Source of the DNA: Mediterraneibacter glycyrrhizinilyticus
GTDB lineage: Bacteria > Bacillota > Clostridia > Lachnospirales > Lachnospiraceae
Direction: 5' to 3'
DNA: 45,491 nt
Assembly: GCF_016902345.1 (NCBI RefSeq)
Contig: NZ_JACJLR010000026.1
Span: forward strand, 1 to 45,491
Shown piece after piece: positions 16,180 to 24,750 of the stretch. The translations under genes were made by a program, and so were the position numbers. Below the pieces are notes generated by a model. That model ran no database searches and was not told the DNA's origin. It saw nothing but the letters and a program-made list of their open reading frames with translations. Each line of letters opens with the position of its first letter. Position 1 is the first letter of the stretch.

Positions 16180-16759
16180 TGCCGTCACCTCCTAAAAACA
16201 TAAATTTGTCATATTCATTCCGCAGCTGTGTCTTGAACGAATTGTCGATCAGGATGTTGCGGGCACGGATCACCGCGCGGACACCGCCGATAAAGTCTTC
16301 AGCGCTGATGGTCAGGTGGACGCCTGTGGCATCCTCAAGTTCCGGACGTTTTGTCTCATCGGATGGGTTGAGGTAGATGATGACAGGATCAGTTCCCGCG
16401 TAGTGTCCCGCCTGTTTGATGCATTTAATGAGGAAGTCTGTATAGGCTTCCGTTTTCATATAGTCGTCAACAAGGCTGCGCGCCTCGTCAAAAATTTTAT
16501 CTTTCAGCTCCTGCTGGACCTTCCCCTGGCGCCGTTTGATCTCCAGCTGAGACTTGGCCGAAGCCTGGTTGAGCATGAGCTTCGCGTTGGTGGTCTCTGC
16601 CTTGACGCGCGTTTCTGCCTGGCGGATGGCTTCTGCCTTGTGATCATCAAAGACCTTTTCCAGCGCCTCCCGGTGAGAGTCGATGATGGCGTTGCCTTCC
16701 GCTCTGGCCTGTTCCATGGATGTGGTCTGCAGGTGTGCGATCTTTTCTTCCAGAGTCAA
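16172..16759 (-). CDS. ntpE: V/A-type ATPase subunit E (peripheral stalk)
   Basis: A 195-residue peripheral-stalk subunit with a long N-terminal coiled coil (about 1-100, rich in Ala, Glu, Lys and Gln) and a C-terminal globular domain ending [13 protein letters not shown]. The TTG start (MTLEEKIAHLQTTSMEQARA) is chosen because GGGAGGG lies 7 bases upstream; the longer ATG frame lacks a site. GGVRAVIRARNILIDNSFKT is the family's C-terminal signature. Gene order F-E-A matches other clostridial operons. It would pair with the G/H coiled coil encoded at the operon start. Confidence 0.93.
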   Translation of the reverse strand: MTLEEKIAHLQTTSMEQARAEGNAIIDSHREALEKVFDDHKAEAIRQAETRVKAETTNAKLMLNQASAKSQLEIKRRQGKVQQELKDKIFDEARSLVDDYMKTEAYTDFLIKCIKQAGHYAGTDPVIIYLNPSDETKRPELEDATGVHLTISAEDFIGGVRAVIRARNILIDNSFKTQLRNEYDKFMFLGGDGIA

Positions 16760-16837
16760 GAGGAATCCCTCCCTTTTTATAATTTTGGGTAATCGTTCAG
16801 CCAAAGTGCGGTTTTACGAATGGCACAGAGTGAACAG

Positions 16838-17146
16838 TTACAGCTTCAATCCGATTGCTTCGGTGATATAGGATGTGATAAAGTCTTTCTTCCTGCCGGT
16901 TCCGTGCCGGTCCGGGATCTCAACCAGGAGCGGCATTTTTCGTTCCAGGCGGAAAGTGTCGATGATGTCCGGGAACTCGCGCCCGAATTTCTCTGTGAGC
17001 AGCACAATGCCCACGCTCTTGTCTGCCAGCACATCTTCAAGTGCCTGGCGGAGTTCTTCCCGTTCATGGACAACGACGCCGTCCACCCCGGCAAGGCGCA
17101 TGCCTGTGTAGGTATCGACATTATCACTGATCAGATACATTTTCAT
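16838..17146 (-). CDS. ntpF: V/A-type ATPase subunit F
   Basis: A 102-residue small cytoplasmic subunit of the central stalk. It begins MKMYLISDNVDTYTGMRLAG, with the alternating strand-helix pattern typical of subunit F, and has SVGIVLLTEKFGREF in the middle. It normally binds subunit D, which this operon lacks. It is preceded by AGGGAGAG about 11 bases upstream. It lies 78 bases before the subunit E start, and the gap holds no other gene. Also called NtpG in some naming schemes. Confidence 0.92.
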   Translation of the reverse strand: MKMYLISDNVDTYTGMRLAGVDGVVVHEREELRQALEDVLADKSVGIVLLTEKFGREFPDIIDTFRLERKMPLLVEIPDRHGTGRKKDFITSYITEAIGLKL

Positions 17147-17244
17147 GTTTTGTGCTCTCCCTATGGAAAATCCCGAAAATGCCAGCCCTTGCAGGCGAGC
17201 CTGCAGATGCTGTCATTTCGTGCTTTTCCGCACTGCTCACTGGT

Positions 17245-17679
17245 TTACAGGTTTCCGAGGATCATGAAGGAGATGATCAGTCCGTAAAGGCAGACACCTT
17301 CTGCAAGTCCTACGAAGATAAGGGATTTACCAAGAATAGTGGAGTCCTCGCTCAGTGCGCCAAGCGCTGCGCTTGCTGCGCTTGCAACTGCGATACCACC
17401 GCCGATACAGGAGAGTCCTGTTACGAGTGCGGCTGCGATATATCCGAGGCCTGTTGCAAGACCGGAACCGGAAGCCGCCGCCTCAGCTGCCTGGACATCC
17501 GGTCCCCCCAGCATCATGATGGACGCCAGTGCGAATGCGCCGAAAAAGAAAAATGCATTTACACCGATGGTGCGTTTGTAGCGTTTCTTATTTTTCTCAC
17601 CGATCAGGTAATATCCGAACGGGATGATAATGCTTAAGATCAGGGCTGCGATAAAGATGATTTTTGTTGCTAATGTCAT
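17245..17679 (-). CDS. ntpK: V/A-type ATPase subunit K (membrane rotor ring)
   Basis: A 144-residue proteolipid with four hydrophobic segments at about 3-26, 40-60, 75-108 and 118-142. The last hairpin is the conserved ring part: GLGYIAAALVTGLSCIGGGI and LIFVGLAEGVCLYGLIISFM. The essential carboxylate is Glu in LAEGVCLYG. The Thr or Ser that often follows the carboxylate in sodium-type rings is absent, so a proton ring is more likely; this is a weak inference. The start follows AGGAGG with an 8-base gap. It lies 12 bases after subunit I. Confidence 0.93.
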   Translation of the reverse strand: MTLATKIIFIAALILSIIIPFGYYLIGEKNKKRYKRTIGVNAFFFFGAFALASIMMLGGPDVQAAEAAASGSGLATGLGYIAAALVTGLSCIGGGIAVASAASAALGALSEDSTILGKSLIFVGLAEGVCLYGLIISFMILGNL

Positions 17680-17691
17680 GGTAGAATCCTC

Positions 17692-19632
17692 CTACTTTTT
17701 ATTCGTTTTCTTTTTTGTATATGGGTCAAATGTCCTGCCGCTACCTTTGTAATAGCGGCTGAACAGTTCATAGTATTCCAGACGGAGCACCTGGATGCCC
17801 ACGATCAGTCCTTCAAAACCGCAGACAAACAGATTGCCGAAGATCACTCCGAGCCAGTTTGGACTGCCGCTCTCTGCTCCGGCGAGCTGCAGCACCACTT
17901 CCATGATCGCTGCGTGGCTGACTGCAAATGCACCGATACGGATGAAAGAGATCGTGTTGGAAAAGTAGCTCAGCAGGGTCTCAAACATCTCGAAGAAGCC
18001 CTGAACGAGGAACATCGCTTTGCTCTCCTCCATTTTATCAGCACGTTTCTGGATGATCCGCGTCAGTGGCTCCTTGAACAGGATCAGGATCAGCGGAACT
18101 CCGAACATGACCGCGAGTACGATGCCGCCCGGAAGCGGATTTCCGGTGAAGAAGAGAACCAGGACTGTGACTACTGCTGCGTAAAACACGAGTCCGGCAA
18201 CGCCATTTGCATCAAACCATGCGCCACCCACATCTTTGCTCCGGAGTGCGTTGATGATGTGGAGCACCATGGCGACCATGACCAGGAGCATTCCAAAGCC
18301 CACAGCCACAATGAACACGGTGTTCAGGCGCCCCAGGAAGGGGAGCGTTGTCATATGGTCGATGGGACGGATCCACAAGGCGGGGATTACGTCCTCGAAT
18401 CCGAAAATACTTCCGAACAGGAACCCGAATATAGTAGAGAATACACCGGCTGAAGCGATGATTCCTGCCAGAGGTGCCTTCTTAAAATGATAGATCAGGG
18501 CGCCGCCGATCAGGAGAAGGAGCCCCTGTCCCACATCTCCGAACATGACGCCGAAGATAAAGGAGTAAGTCAGCCCGACGAACACCGTGGGATCGATCTC
18601 ATTGTGAGCCGGGAGTCCGTACATCTGGACGAACATCTCGAAAGGTTTGAACAGTTTCGGATTTTCCAGTTTAGTGGGCGGTTCTCCGAAGTAGGCATCA
18701 TGGTCATCCTCAACCATCACGAACACCTTATCATCGTCCTCGATCTCTTTTAAGAACTTTTCTACATCGTCTTCAGCCATCCAGCCGCAGAGAATGTAAT
18801 AATCTTCTTTATTATCCTCCATGCGGGCTGCAAGTTTGCGGACATCAAAGTTATTGGACAGTTCTTCCAGACGGTTTCTTGCCGCTACGAGCTGAGGCGC
18901 CCGGTCGGATAACATCTCTCCGGCTTCTTTGTCCAGATCCTGAATTTCCAGATTGATCCGGGCGATTTCCCGTTCCAGTGACTGATAGGCATAGGAAGGA
19001 GTTCCCTCAAATTCGTCTTTCAGTTCAATCCGCTCAAAGTGGAGGGAACGGAAGACTGCGTCTACCTTCTGTGCCTCGGCGGGAGAAACAAAATAAGCCC
19101 CGTACACAAAACTTTCGTCCCGTTCTCCTTCTACGAAAATGGCACCCAGGTCATCCATGAGATACTTCTGCATCTTATGGTAAAACTCGACAGCGATCCT
19201 GCCGAAGCGGTAGGTGATATAGTGGTACTGCAGGACCCTGTGGAGGTCGCAGTCCATGGGGCGGAAGGGAGCGATGATCTGTTGTTTTGCACGAAGCTCC
19301 TCGATCTTCTTTTTCAGTTTTTCTTTCTTTTCCTGAAGATTCTGGTAATCTTCATTTGCCTTGCGGACAAGTTCGAACATGTCATCCAGACCGATCGATG
19401 TGTCGGGAGTAACATCGTCTGCATTCGGAAGATAACCGACGAACTCGACTGCCTTGTTCAGAACCTCGCGGTAAGGATTGATCTCCACGAAAGGCCTTAA
19501 GTTGTCCACGGTCTTGAGTTCGGACAATGCGGATTCAAGCTGTATCTCATATCTTGAGAGGTACAGGTCTGTTACGCGGTCGATGTCGCCCCGCGGTCCG
19601 GAAATGTTGATAAATTTCATTTTAACGATCAT
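17692..19632 (-). CDS. ntpI: V/A-type ATPase subunit I (a subunit, membrane stator)
   Basis: A 646-residue stator with an N-terminal cytoplasmic half (about 1-340, with coiled coils around 95-115 and 225-260) and a C-terminal membrane half with seven to eight helices. The start IGLTYSFIFGVMFGDVGQGL of the membrane domain and FSNTISFIRIGAFAVSHAAI near the C-terminus are signature stretches; the Arg in SFIRIGAF is the ion-channel arginine. The start ATGA overlaps the stop of subunit C, so they are coupled. Length matches bacterial members. Confidence 0.95.
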   Translation of the reverse strand: MIVKMKFINISGPRGDIDRVTDLYLSRYEIQLESALSELKTVDNLRPFVEINPYREVLNKAVEFVGYLPNADDVTPDTSIGLDDMFELVRKANEDYQNLQEKKEKLKKKIEELRAKQQIIAPFRPMDCDLHRVLQYHYITYRFGRIAVEFYHKMQKYLMDDLGAIFVEGERDESFVYGAYFVSPAEAQKVDAVFRSLHFERIELKDEFEGTPSYAYQSLEREIARINLEIQDLDKEAGEMLSDRAPQLVAARNRLEELSNNFDVRKLAARMEDNKEDYYILCGWMAEDDVEKFLKEIEDDDKVFVMVEDDHDAYFGEPPTKLENPKLFKPFEMFVQMYGLPAHNEIDPTVFVGLTYSFIFGVMFGDVGQGLLLLIGGALIYHFKKAPLAGIIASAGVFSTIFGFLFGSIFGFEDVIPALWIRPIDHMTTLPFLGRLNTVFIVAVGFGMLLVMVAMVLHIINALRSKDVGGAWFDANGVAGLVFYAAVVTVLVLFFTGNPLPGGIVLAVMFGVPLILILFKEPLTRIIQKRADKMEESKAMFLVQGFFEMFETLLSYFSNTISFIRIGAFAVSHAAIMEVVLQLAGAESGSPNWLGVIFGNLFVCGFEGLIVGIQVLRLEYYELFSRYYKGSGRTFDPYTKKKTNKK

Positions 19633-20675
19633 TGGGTTCTACCTCCAACGTATGCCAGCGTCTCGCCGGGAGTCAGACTGTATCGTATGCATTCCAGGGC
19701 GGTCGTCAGCTTTTTGAGTTCTTCCTCCTTGAGGAAGAGGTAAGAATTGACTGCCGCGATCGAGTAAGGATTCCGTCGGCGGTCAAGTGTGAACAGAGAA
19801 TGCAGACAATCTGTATACATCTGTTCGATCGTCAGATTCTGATGGAAATTATAGTGGCGCGCATAGCTGGTACGCGATACGGCTGCCTGAAATTCTTCAA
19901 GCCCCGGCGTTTCCACCAGTTCCTTGATCAGATCTGTCGATATTTTGTAGTGGATCGGTATGAGCAGAAGATAGATATCTGCCGGCTTCATATTATAGTA
20001 TTTTTTCGCCCGGTAGATCCACTGCAGATTCAGAAGGTCAATCTGAGACCCGCAGTCCCTTTTGAACAAGTCAAAATCATCTTTCTTCAGATTCTTTTTC
20101 TGCTCTTTCCAGATCGATGTGAAATAGTAAAGGTTCAGTGCCAGGTCGTAATCGTAAAGAGTTACATCCTGAGAATCCTTCAGCTTTTTCAGGGGGGCAT
20201 AATATTCTGTCCCGTTCAGGTTCTCGATCAGTTCATCCGTGGTCCGGGAAGTGATCAGTTTCTCAATTGAGATCTGAGAATACCGGTCAAAAAATGCCTT
20301 TTTATAGTTCAGATCAAAAGGCTGACGGTAATGGTTGATCACGATCCTCAGACAATAGTTGATCAGTTCGATCTCGTAGGGCTTTATGAGCTGACGCATA
20401 AAACGGCGCTGTTTCTGCCCGCAGAACCTGTATATCTTTGTGTAGTCGTGATAAAACGACTGGATAAGGAGTTTTTCCACATTCCCTCTGTGGATCTGGT
20501 CGTCCTCCAACGGTGAGAGCGCCTCAGCATAGGCTGTATTTCTTCGCAGATAGTCAACGATCTCGGGAACGCTTCCCATGTTTGCGATCTCTTCGAACTG
20601 CTCCGGCTTGAGCAGTTTGGATTCCATCGCGCGGATCTTGGTCGCAATTCCGCTGTAAGCAAGTAAATTTCCCAT
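19629..20675 (-). CDS. ntpC: V/A-type ATPase subunit C (V0D/AC39)
   Basis: A 348-residue subunit that links the central stalk to the membrane ring. It begins MGNLLAYSGIATKIRAMESK, and the body is a set of helical repeats of the V0D/AC39 family (for example YDLALNLYYFTSIWKEQKKN and NPYSIAAVNSYLFLKEEELK). It starts 3 bases after the stop of the G/H gene and ends in a 4-base overlap with subunit I. Length is normal. Confidence 0.92.
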   Translation of the reverse strand: MGNLLAYSGIATKIRAMESKLLKPEQFEEIANMGSVPEIVDYLRRNTAYAEALSPLEDDQIHRGNVEKLLIQSFYHDYTKIYRFCGQKQRRFMRQLIKPYEIELINYCLRIVINHYRQPFDLNYKKAFFDRYSQISIEKLITSRTTDELIENLNGTEYYAPLKKLKDSQDVTLYDYDLALNLYYFTSIWKEQKKNLKKDDFDLFKRDCGSQIDLLNLQWIYRAKKYYNMKPADIYLLLIPIHYKISTDLIKELVETPGLEEFQAAVSRTSYARHYNFHQNLTIEQMYTDCLHSLFTLDRRRNPYSIAAVNSYLFLKEEELKKLTTALECIRYSLTPGETLAYVGGRTQ

Positions 20676-20678
20676 AAG

Positions 20679-20990
20679 CTACACCTCGGTGATGTGTTTT
20701 AAGATCTCGCGGGCATATTCCGTGTGCCGTTCATCGTATTCTCTGCGGAGAGCTTCAATGGCGGCGTCACTGGAACCGTTCTGACTGTCCAGAAGCCTGG
20801 AAGTATCTTTCTCAAGAGCGTTTTGTATTGCGTCAATACGTTCCTGAGTTTTTTTCTCCAGTTCAGCATCGAAGCTTTTGCGCTTTTCGTCAAATTCTCT
20901 GTCCAGAGCATCTTTCTGCGCATCGGCATGCTGCACGATGGCAGCTGCGGCATCTTCAATTTCCGTCAATCTGTTTACAATAGAGTCCAT
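20679..20990 (-). CDS. V/A-type ATPase G/H-type coiled-coil stalk subunit
   Basis: A 103-residue protein, almost wholly one charged coiled coil (RLTEIEDAAAAIVQHADAQK, then repeated Glu/Lys/Asp/Arg heptads). It starts at ATG 20990 with AGGAGG six bases upstream. First-gene position and coiled-coil character fit the peripheral stalk subunit G/H that pairs with subunit E. The sequence is too simple to name more exactly. Confidence 0.75.
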   Translation of the reverse strand: MDSIVNRLTEIEDAAAAIVQHADAQKDALDREFDEKRKSFDAELEKKTQERIDAIQNALEKDTSRLLDSQNGSSDAAIEALRREYDERHTEYAREILKHITEV

Positions 20991-21029
20991 AAACAGCCTC
21001 CTGTTTGTAGAAAAATCATAATATCTTAT

Positions 21030-21057
21030 ATCATACACCAAATTAGAAAAATTGCAA
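21030..21057 (-). promoter_or_regulatory. Promoter of the V-ATPase operon
   Basis: On the minus strand TTGCAA (21052-21057) and TATGAT (21030-21035) are separated by 16 bases, about 40 bases before the first start codon. The tract between them is A+T-rich. Confidence 0.6.
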
Positions 21058-21080
21058 GTTAAGATTCCGTTATGAGACGC

Positions 21081-21105
21081 AGAAGAGCCCGTAAAGGGCT
21101 CTTCT
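21081..21105. terminator. Hairpin after the MFS transporter gene
   Basis: AGAAGAGCCC pairs perfectly with GGGCTCTTCT around a 5-base loop. The T-run after the stem is weak. It lies between the MFS gene and the V-ATPase promoter, so it probably separates the two transcripts. Confidence 0.6.
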
Positions 21106-21131
21106 GGAAATATAGTGATCGGTTGTAAGTA

Positions 21132-22400
21132 TCAGTTTTTTTTGACCAGTTTCCGGACGATGAATGTACTCAGCAGAACGCCGCAGACTGCGAACACTGT
21201 CATTATTATGAAAACGATCCGATATCCGGACAGACCGCTGAAGGAGTCAAGTATACCGCCGTAAACCGCGTACATGAAAGCGCCGGGGAGATAGCCGATA
21301 AAGGAAGCCATGGACATGGCAGAACCGGTGATCTCACGGGGAACGGAAACTTCGTCCATAGGAGCAAAATAAACTGCACGCATGCTGTAGACACAGGCGC
21401 TGATGCACAGTGTGATCGTCATACCGGCAGCGATTCCCATGCTCTCGTGAGGCAGGAAGGAAAAGATCCCCAGTATGATGGCAACGATCACGAAACCGAT
21501 CCGAAGGTATTTTGTGGTAGAGTGGAGCGCCTTGTCAGCCAGGAAACCGCCCACAGGTCCGCCTACCATTTTCAGACCGTACTGATTGATGATGCCGTAT
21601 ACGCCGACCAGCGTAGCCGGAAGCGCGTAAGCGTCTTCAAGGAAGGGAATAAAATAGGTAAGTCCGCAGTAAACACTGTATACGAGAAAGATATTAAAGG
21701 AGACAAGCCAGATGCTCCTGCACTTGAGCGCCTTGACCACGCCTTCCCATGCCTGTTTGTTCGCACTGACCGTCTTTGAGCCGCCGTCCGTCTTTGCAGG
21801 ACGTTCATCGGGCTCAAGAAGAAAATACATGATGATTCCGATCACGCCGGGAACGATGGAGTAAAACAGGATCGCTGCACGCAGTCCGGCGGCATTGCTT
21901 CCGAGTGCGGAGAAGATGCCGAGCGCGCAGAATGCAACAATGGTGTCCATCAGACCTCTGCCGGCTTCCATGATGCCGAACATACGTCCCTGTTCCTCTT
22001 CTGTACCGAGAAGACGGACTGTTTTGAGCATGGTCGGCCAGTAAAGCATATCTGCACAAATCGCCAGAAGACAGTAGATCAGAAGGAATATGGGGTATGA
22101 CGGGAATGTGGAAAGCCATATCCCGCAAAGGCAGATACTGATCAGCGAGAGCGGTATCATGATCTTTTTGGAAATCCTGTCAGTTAAATAAATAGAAGCA
22201 AGGAACCCAAACGTGGAGATCAGTCCTGCCACGCTGACGGCGGTACCGATCTGTGTGTGTGAAAGCCCCATGAATTCCTGCATGGGTACATAAAAAGCAT
22301 CTTTTAAAAAACCCAGTTTATAGATCGTTCCGGCTCCCAGAAGGAGGGTGCCGAAGGAGACCCATTTTTTATCGATCTTTCTGGTTTTACTTCCAGCCAT
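21132..22400 (-). CDS. MFS transporter, YihN/organophosphate-antiporter-like
   Basis: A 422-residue, 12-helix transporter. FMGLSHTQIGTAVSVAGLIS and SIYLTDRISKKIMIPLSLIS mark the first helices and the loop 2-3 motif. ICADMLYWPTMLKTVRLLGT followed by EEQGRMFGIMEAGRGLMDT resembles the YihN-like branch related to organophosphate and sugar-acid transporters. A long central loop (about 200-225) separates the halves. It is transcribed divergently from the DeoR operon, from TTGACT-17-TATAAT, with a 14-bp site at the expected start. A substrate related to the phosphodiesterase and D-serine genes is likely but inferred. Confidence 0.82.
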   Translation of the reverse strand: MAGSKTRKIDKKWVSFGTLLLGAGTIYKLGFLKDAFYVPMQEFMGLSHTQIGTAVSVAGLISTFGFLASIYLTDRISKKIMIPLSLISICLCGIWLSTFPSYPIFLLIYCLLAICADMLYWPTMLKTVRLLGTEEEQGRMFGIMEAGRGLMDTIVAFCALGIFSALGSNAAGLRAAILFYSIVPGVIGIIMYFLLEPDERPAKTDGGSKTVSANKQAWEGVVKALKCRSIWLVSFNIFLVYSVYCGLTYFIPFLEDAYALPATLVGVYGIINQYGLKMVGGPVGGFLADKALHSTTKYLRIGFVIVAIILGIFSFLPHESMGIAAGMTITLCISACVYSMRAVYFAPMDEVSVPREITGSAMSMASFIGYLPGAFMYAVYGGILDSFSGLSGYRIVFIIMTVFAVCGVLLSTFIVRKLVKKN

Positions 22401-22448
22401 AGTGAATCACCTCATAAATTAAATAATAAAAATTGTATTTTTGTGCGA

Positions 22449-22462
22449 AACAGATTTGACAT
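22449..22462 (+). promoter_or_regulatory. Operator copy 1, near the MFS transcription start
   Basis: AACAGATTTGACAT occurs here and, identical and in the same orientation, at 22587-22600. This copy lies just downstream of the MFS gene -10 box on the minus strand, so a bound repressor would block transcription initiation. Confidence 0.55.
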
Positions 22463-22467
22463 GGTTT

Positions 22468-22496
22468 ATTATAGTTGTATTTCTGTGTATAGTCAA
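22468..22496 (-). promoter_or_regulatory. Promoter of the MFS transporter gene
   Basis: On the minus strand TTGACT (22491-22496) and TATAAT (22468-22473) are spaced 17 bases, a near-consensus housekeeping promoter about 70 bases before the ATG. Confidence 0.75.
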
Positions 22497-22547
22497 GCGA
22501 TTATGTGTAAATAATTGCAAAAATATGCAAAAAGTTTTCGAATAATA

Positions 22548-22576
22548 TTGAAATGATTGCGAAAATGTGTTAAAGT
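22548..22576 (+). promoter_or_regulatory. Promoter of the DeoR operon
   Basis: TTGAAA (22548-22553) and TAAAGT (22571-22576) are spaced 17 bases. The region upstream has TGCAAAAATATGCAAAAAG repeats. Confidence 0.55.
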
Positions 22577-22586
22577 GTGCATACAG

Positions 22587-22600
22587 AACAGATTTGACAT
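22587..22600 (+). promoter_or_regulatory. Operator copy 2, in the DeoR leader
   Basis: This is the second copy of AACAGATTTGACAT. It begins 10 bases after the -10 box and ends 20 bases before the DeoR start codon. Its position mirrors copy 1 at the opposing gene, consistent with DeoR binding both. Confidence 0.55.
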
Positions 22601-22619
22601 TGAAAAGGAGTTGGCGCAT

Positions 22620-23420
22620 ATGCTGGCAGAGCAGAGATATAAGGAAATATCAGAGATACTGGAAAGAGAAGGAAGTGTAAAGACAGTCACTTTGTGCGGG
22701 ATACTGGGGACATCGCGGGAGACGGTCCGGCGGGATCTTGAGACAATGGAAGAACGGAATATGCTGAAGAGAATACACGGCGGAGCCATGCGGATGGAAC
22801 CTGCGGAGGAGGCTGCCGCACAGTATACTTCCTTTAATAAAAGGAAAGAAGAACATCCGGTTTATAAAGAGATCATTGCAAGAGAAGCGGCACGGTTTAT
22901 CCGGGAGGGCCAGTCGGTCGCGCTTGATTCCGGGACGACTTCCCTTGCCCTTGCAAAAGTGATCCGGAGGAAATTCCGGAATCTCACGGTCGTGACGAAT
23001 TCTTTTGCGGTGGCGGATGAACTGCGGGGAGCGAAAGGGATCTCGCTCGTGCTCACAGGCGGGCTTTATAAGGCAGATGAGGATGCGTTTGTGTCAGACA
23101 TCGCTACCCTTATTTTTTCCAGGATCAATATTGATGTGTTTTTCCTTACAACATGCGGAATCTCGGTAGAGAGAGGCATTACATACCAGAGGATGGATGA
23201 GATACAGGTCCAGAACAGTATGATGGAAGCGGCGGCGGAAACGATCGTGATCGCGGACAGTTCCAAACTGGGCGTCAATTCTCTGGTCAGAATGTGCGGT
23301 GTGGAGGAGATCTCCAGGCTGATCACAGATTCGGGCATAACGAAGCGCCAGGCAGATGATTTTAAGGCGGCCGGCGTGCGCGTTACCGTTGCAGAAGAAA
23401 GAAAGGAAGAGGAATCATGA
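22620..23420 (+). CDS. DeoR-family transcriptional regulator
   Basis: A 266-residue regulator. The N-terminal winged helix (about 1-60) reads MLAEQRYKEISEILEREGSV followed by TSRETVRRDLETMEERNMLK and RIHGGA, the classic DeoR signature. The C-terminal DeoRC sensor domain has VALDSGTTSLALAKVI, VVTNSFAVADEL and VIADSSKLGVNS. Such domains usually bind phosphorylated small molecules. ATG 22620 is chosen because AAGGAG lies 9 bases upstream. The gene overlaps the phosphodiesterase start by 4 bases (ATGA). Likely target sites are the two AACAGATTTGACAT copies. Confidence 0.9.
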   Translation: MLAEQRYKEISEILEREGSVKTVTLCGILGTSRETVRRDLETMEERNMLKRIHGGAMRMEPAEEAAAQYTSFNKRKEEHPVYKEIIAREAARFIREGQSVALDSGTTSLALAKVIRRKFRNLTVVTNSFAVADELRGAKGISLVLTGGLYKADEDAFVSDIATLIFSRINIDVFFLTTCGISVERGITYQRMDEIQVQNSMMEAAAETIVIADSSKLGVNSLVRMCGVEEISRLITDSGITKRQADDFKAAGVRVTVAEERKEEES

Positions 23421-24739
23421 GTAATGAGACAGACAGGGCAGAACGTCCCAGCGTATTGTTGATATCAGTAGATGCACTGAAACCGGAATTTGTATTCAAA
23501 CAGGAAGAGCGGGGAGTAAACCTTCCGAATATCAGCCATTATTTTCTGGAGAACGGAATGGCGTCCGAGGAGGGAATGGTCAGCGTATTTCCTACATTTA
23601 CCTATCCCTGCCACCAGAGCATGATCACCGGCGCCAATCCCGCAGTGCACGGGACGGTCAATAACGGGATCTTTGACCCGGCGGGCGAACATCTGGGGGC
23701 ATGGCACTGGTTCGCAAATAAGAAAGTAAAGACACTCTGGGAGGCTGCAAAAGAGGCAGGGTACTGGTCCGCAAGTGTTGCATTTCCTACTTCGGTCGGC
23801 GCAAAGGGGGATTTTATCGCACCGGAATACTGGTGGGACGGTTCTGAGATCGACAGTCTCTTTATCGATGCGGTAGCGCGTCCTCAGGGCCTGATCACAG
23901 AGATGGAGCAAGAGATCGGAGGATATGCCGGAGGGCTGGATCTGACAGACCACGGAGACGAGCAGAGAGGGAAAGCGGCTCTGTGGATGCTGGAGAAAAA
24001 GCTGGCGCCGCTTGCCGGGGAAAAACCGTTCTTCATGTCCGCGTATTTCGCAAGCTTCGATGAGAGCGCGCATCAGTACGGCGTGTACAGCAAGGAAGCG
24101 GCGGCGAGCCTTGAAAAGATTGACAGGATGCTGGGAGAGATCATCGGGAAAGCGGGAGAGATCACGGACGGACACCTCGTCGTATGTGTCGTATCGGATC
24201 ACGGATCGCTGGACAATACGCACAATATCGCTCCCAACGTTCTGCTGAAAGAAGCGGGGCTGATCGAGGCGGATGAGGCCGGAAAAGTGATCTCCTGGAA
24301 GGCGTTCAGCCAGAGAGCGGGCGGCACGGCTGAGGTGCGTCTCGCTGACCCGGACGATAAAGAGTCGGCGGAGAAACTTGCAGAGGTCATGAAATGTCTG
24401 GAGGAGGACCCGGAGAGCGGGATCCTCGAGGTGCTGACCGGGGAAGAGGCACTGGCGCGGGGAGGGTTCCCGCAGGCGGCGTATGTGCTCGTATCAGAGA
24501 AAGGATATGAGATACGGGATGACGTTACAGGTGACTATCTGAGGACTACGCTGACCCAGAAGGCACAGCACGGATACAGTGAAAAGTTCCCTGAGATGAG
24601 AGCTTCTTTCATGATCACCGGAGAGGGGATCGGAAAAGGAAGGATCACGGACGTGCATCTGATCGACGTCGCGCCGACGCTTGCGGCGGTCATGGGGGCA
24701 GGGCTTCCGGATGCACAGGGACGGAATCTGTTAAAGTGA
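23417..24739 (+). CDS. Phosphodiesterase of the alkaline phosphatase/NPP superfamily
   Basis: A 440-residue cytoplasmic metal-dependent hydrolase with no signal peptide. Metal and nucleophile motifs are in family order: VLLISVDALKP (Asp19), the nucleophile Thr in VFPTFTYPCHQSMITGA (residues 60 or 62), YFASFDESAHQYG, VVSDHGSLDNTHN, and the last His in KAQHGYSEKFPEM. The sequence fits nucleotide pyrophosphatase/phosphodiesterase-like enzymes rather than secreted alkaline phosphatases. Its place between a DeoR regulator and D-serine genes suggests a dedicated phosphodiester or phosphonate-like substrate, which is unproven. It is translationally coupled to the regulator by a 4-base overlap. Confidence 0.83.
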   Translation: MSNETDRAERPSVLLISVDALKPEFVFKQEERGVNLPNISHYFLENGMASEEGMVSVFPTFTYPCHQSMITGANPAVHGTVNNGIFDPAGEHLGAWHWFANKKVKTLWEAAKEAGYWSASVAFPTSVGAKGDFIAPEYWWDGSEIDSLFIDAVARPQGLITEMEQEIGGYAGGLDLTDHGDEQRGKAALWMLEKKLAPLAGEKPFFMSAYFASFDESAHQYGVYSKEAAASLEKIDRMLGEIIGKAGEITDGHLVVCVVSDHGSLDNTHNIAPNVLLKEAGLIEADEAGKVISWKAFSQRAGGTAEVRLADPDDKESAEKLAEVMKCLEEDPESGILEVLTGEEALARGGFPQAAYVLVSEKGYEIRDDVTGDYLRTTLTQKAQHGYSEKFPEMRASFMITGEGIGKGRITDVHLIDVAPTLAAVMGAGLPDAQGRNLLK

Positions 24740-24750
24740 GGATCTGAGAT

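Noticed and set aside
13009..16804. Long plus-strand frames opposite V-ATPase subunits A, B and E
   Set aside because: The minus-strand products are unmistakable over full length; the opposite frames are shadows of G+C-rich third positions.
22449..22600. The 14-bp direct repeats as target-site duplications of a mobile element
   Set aside because: Only 124 bases lie between them, filled by two promoters, and there is no transposase or terminal repeat.
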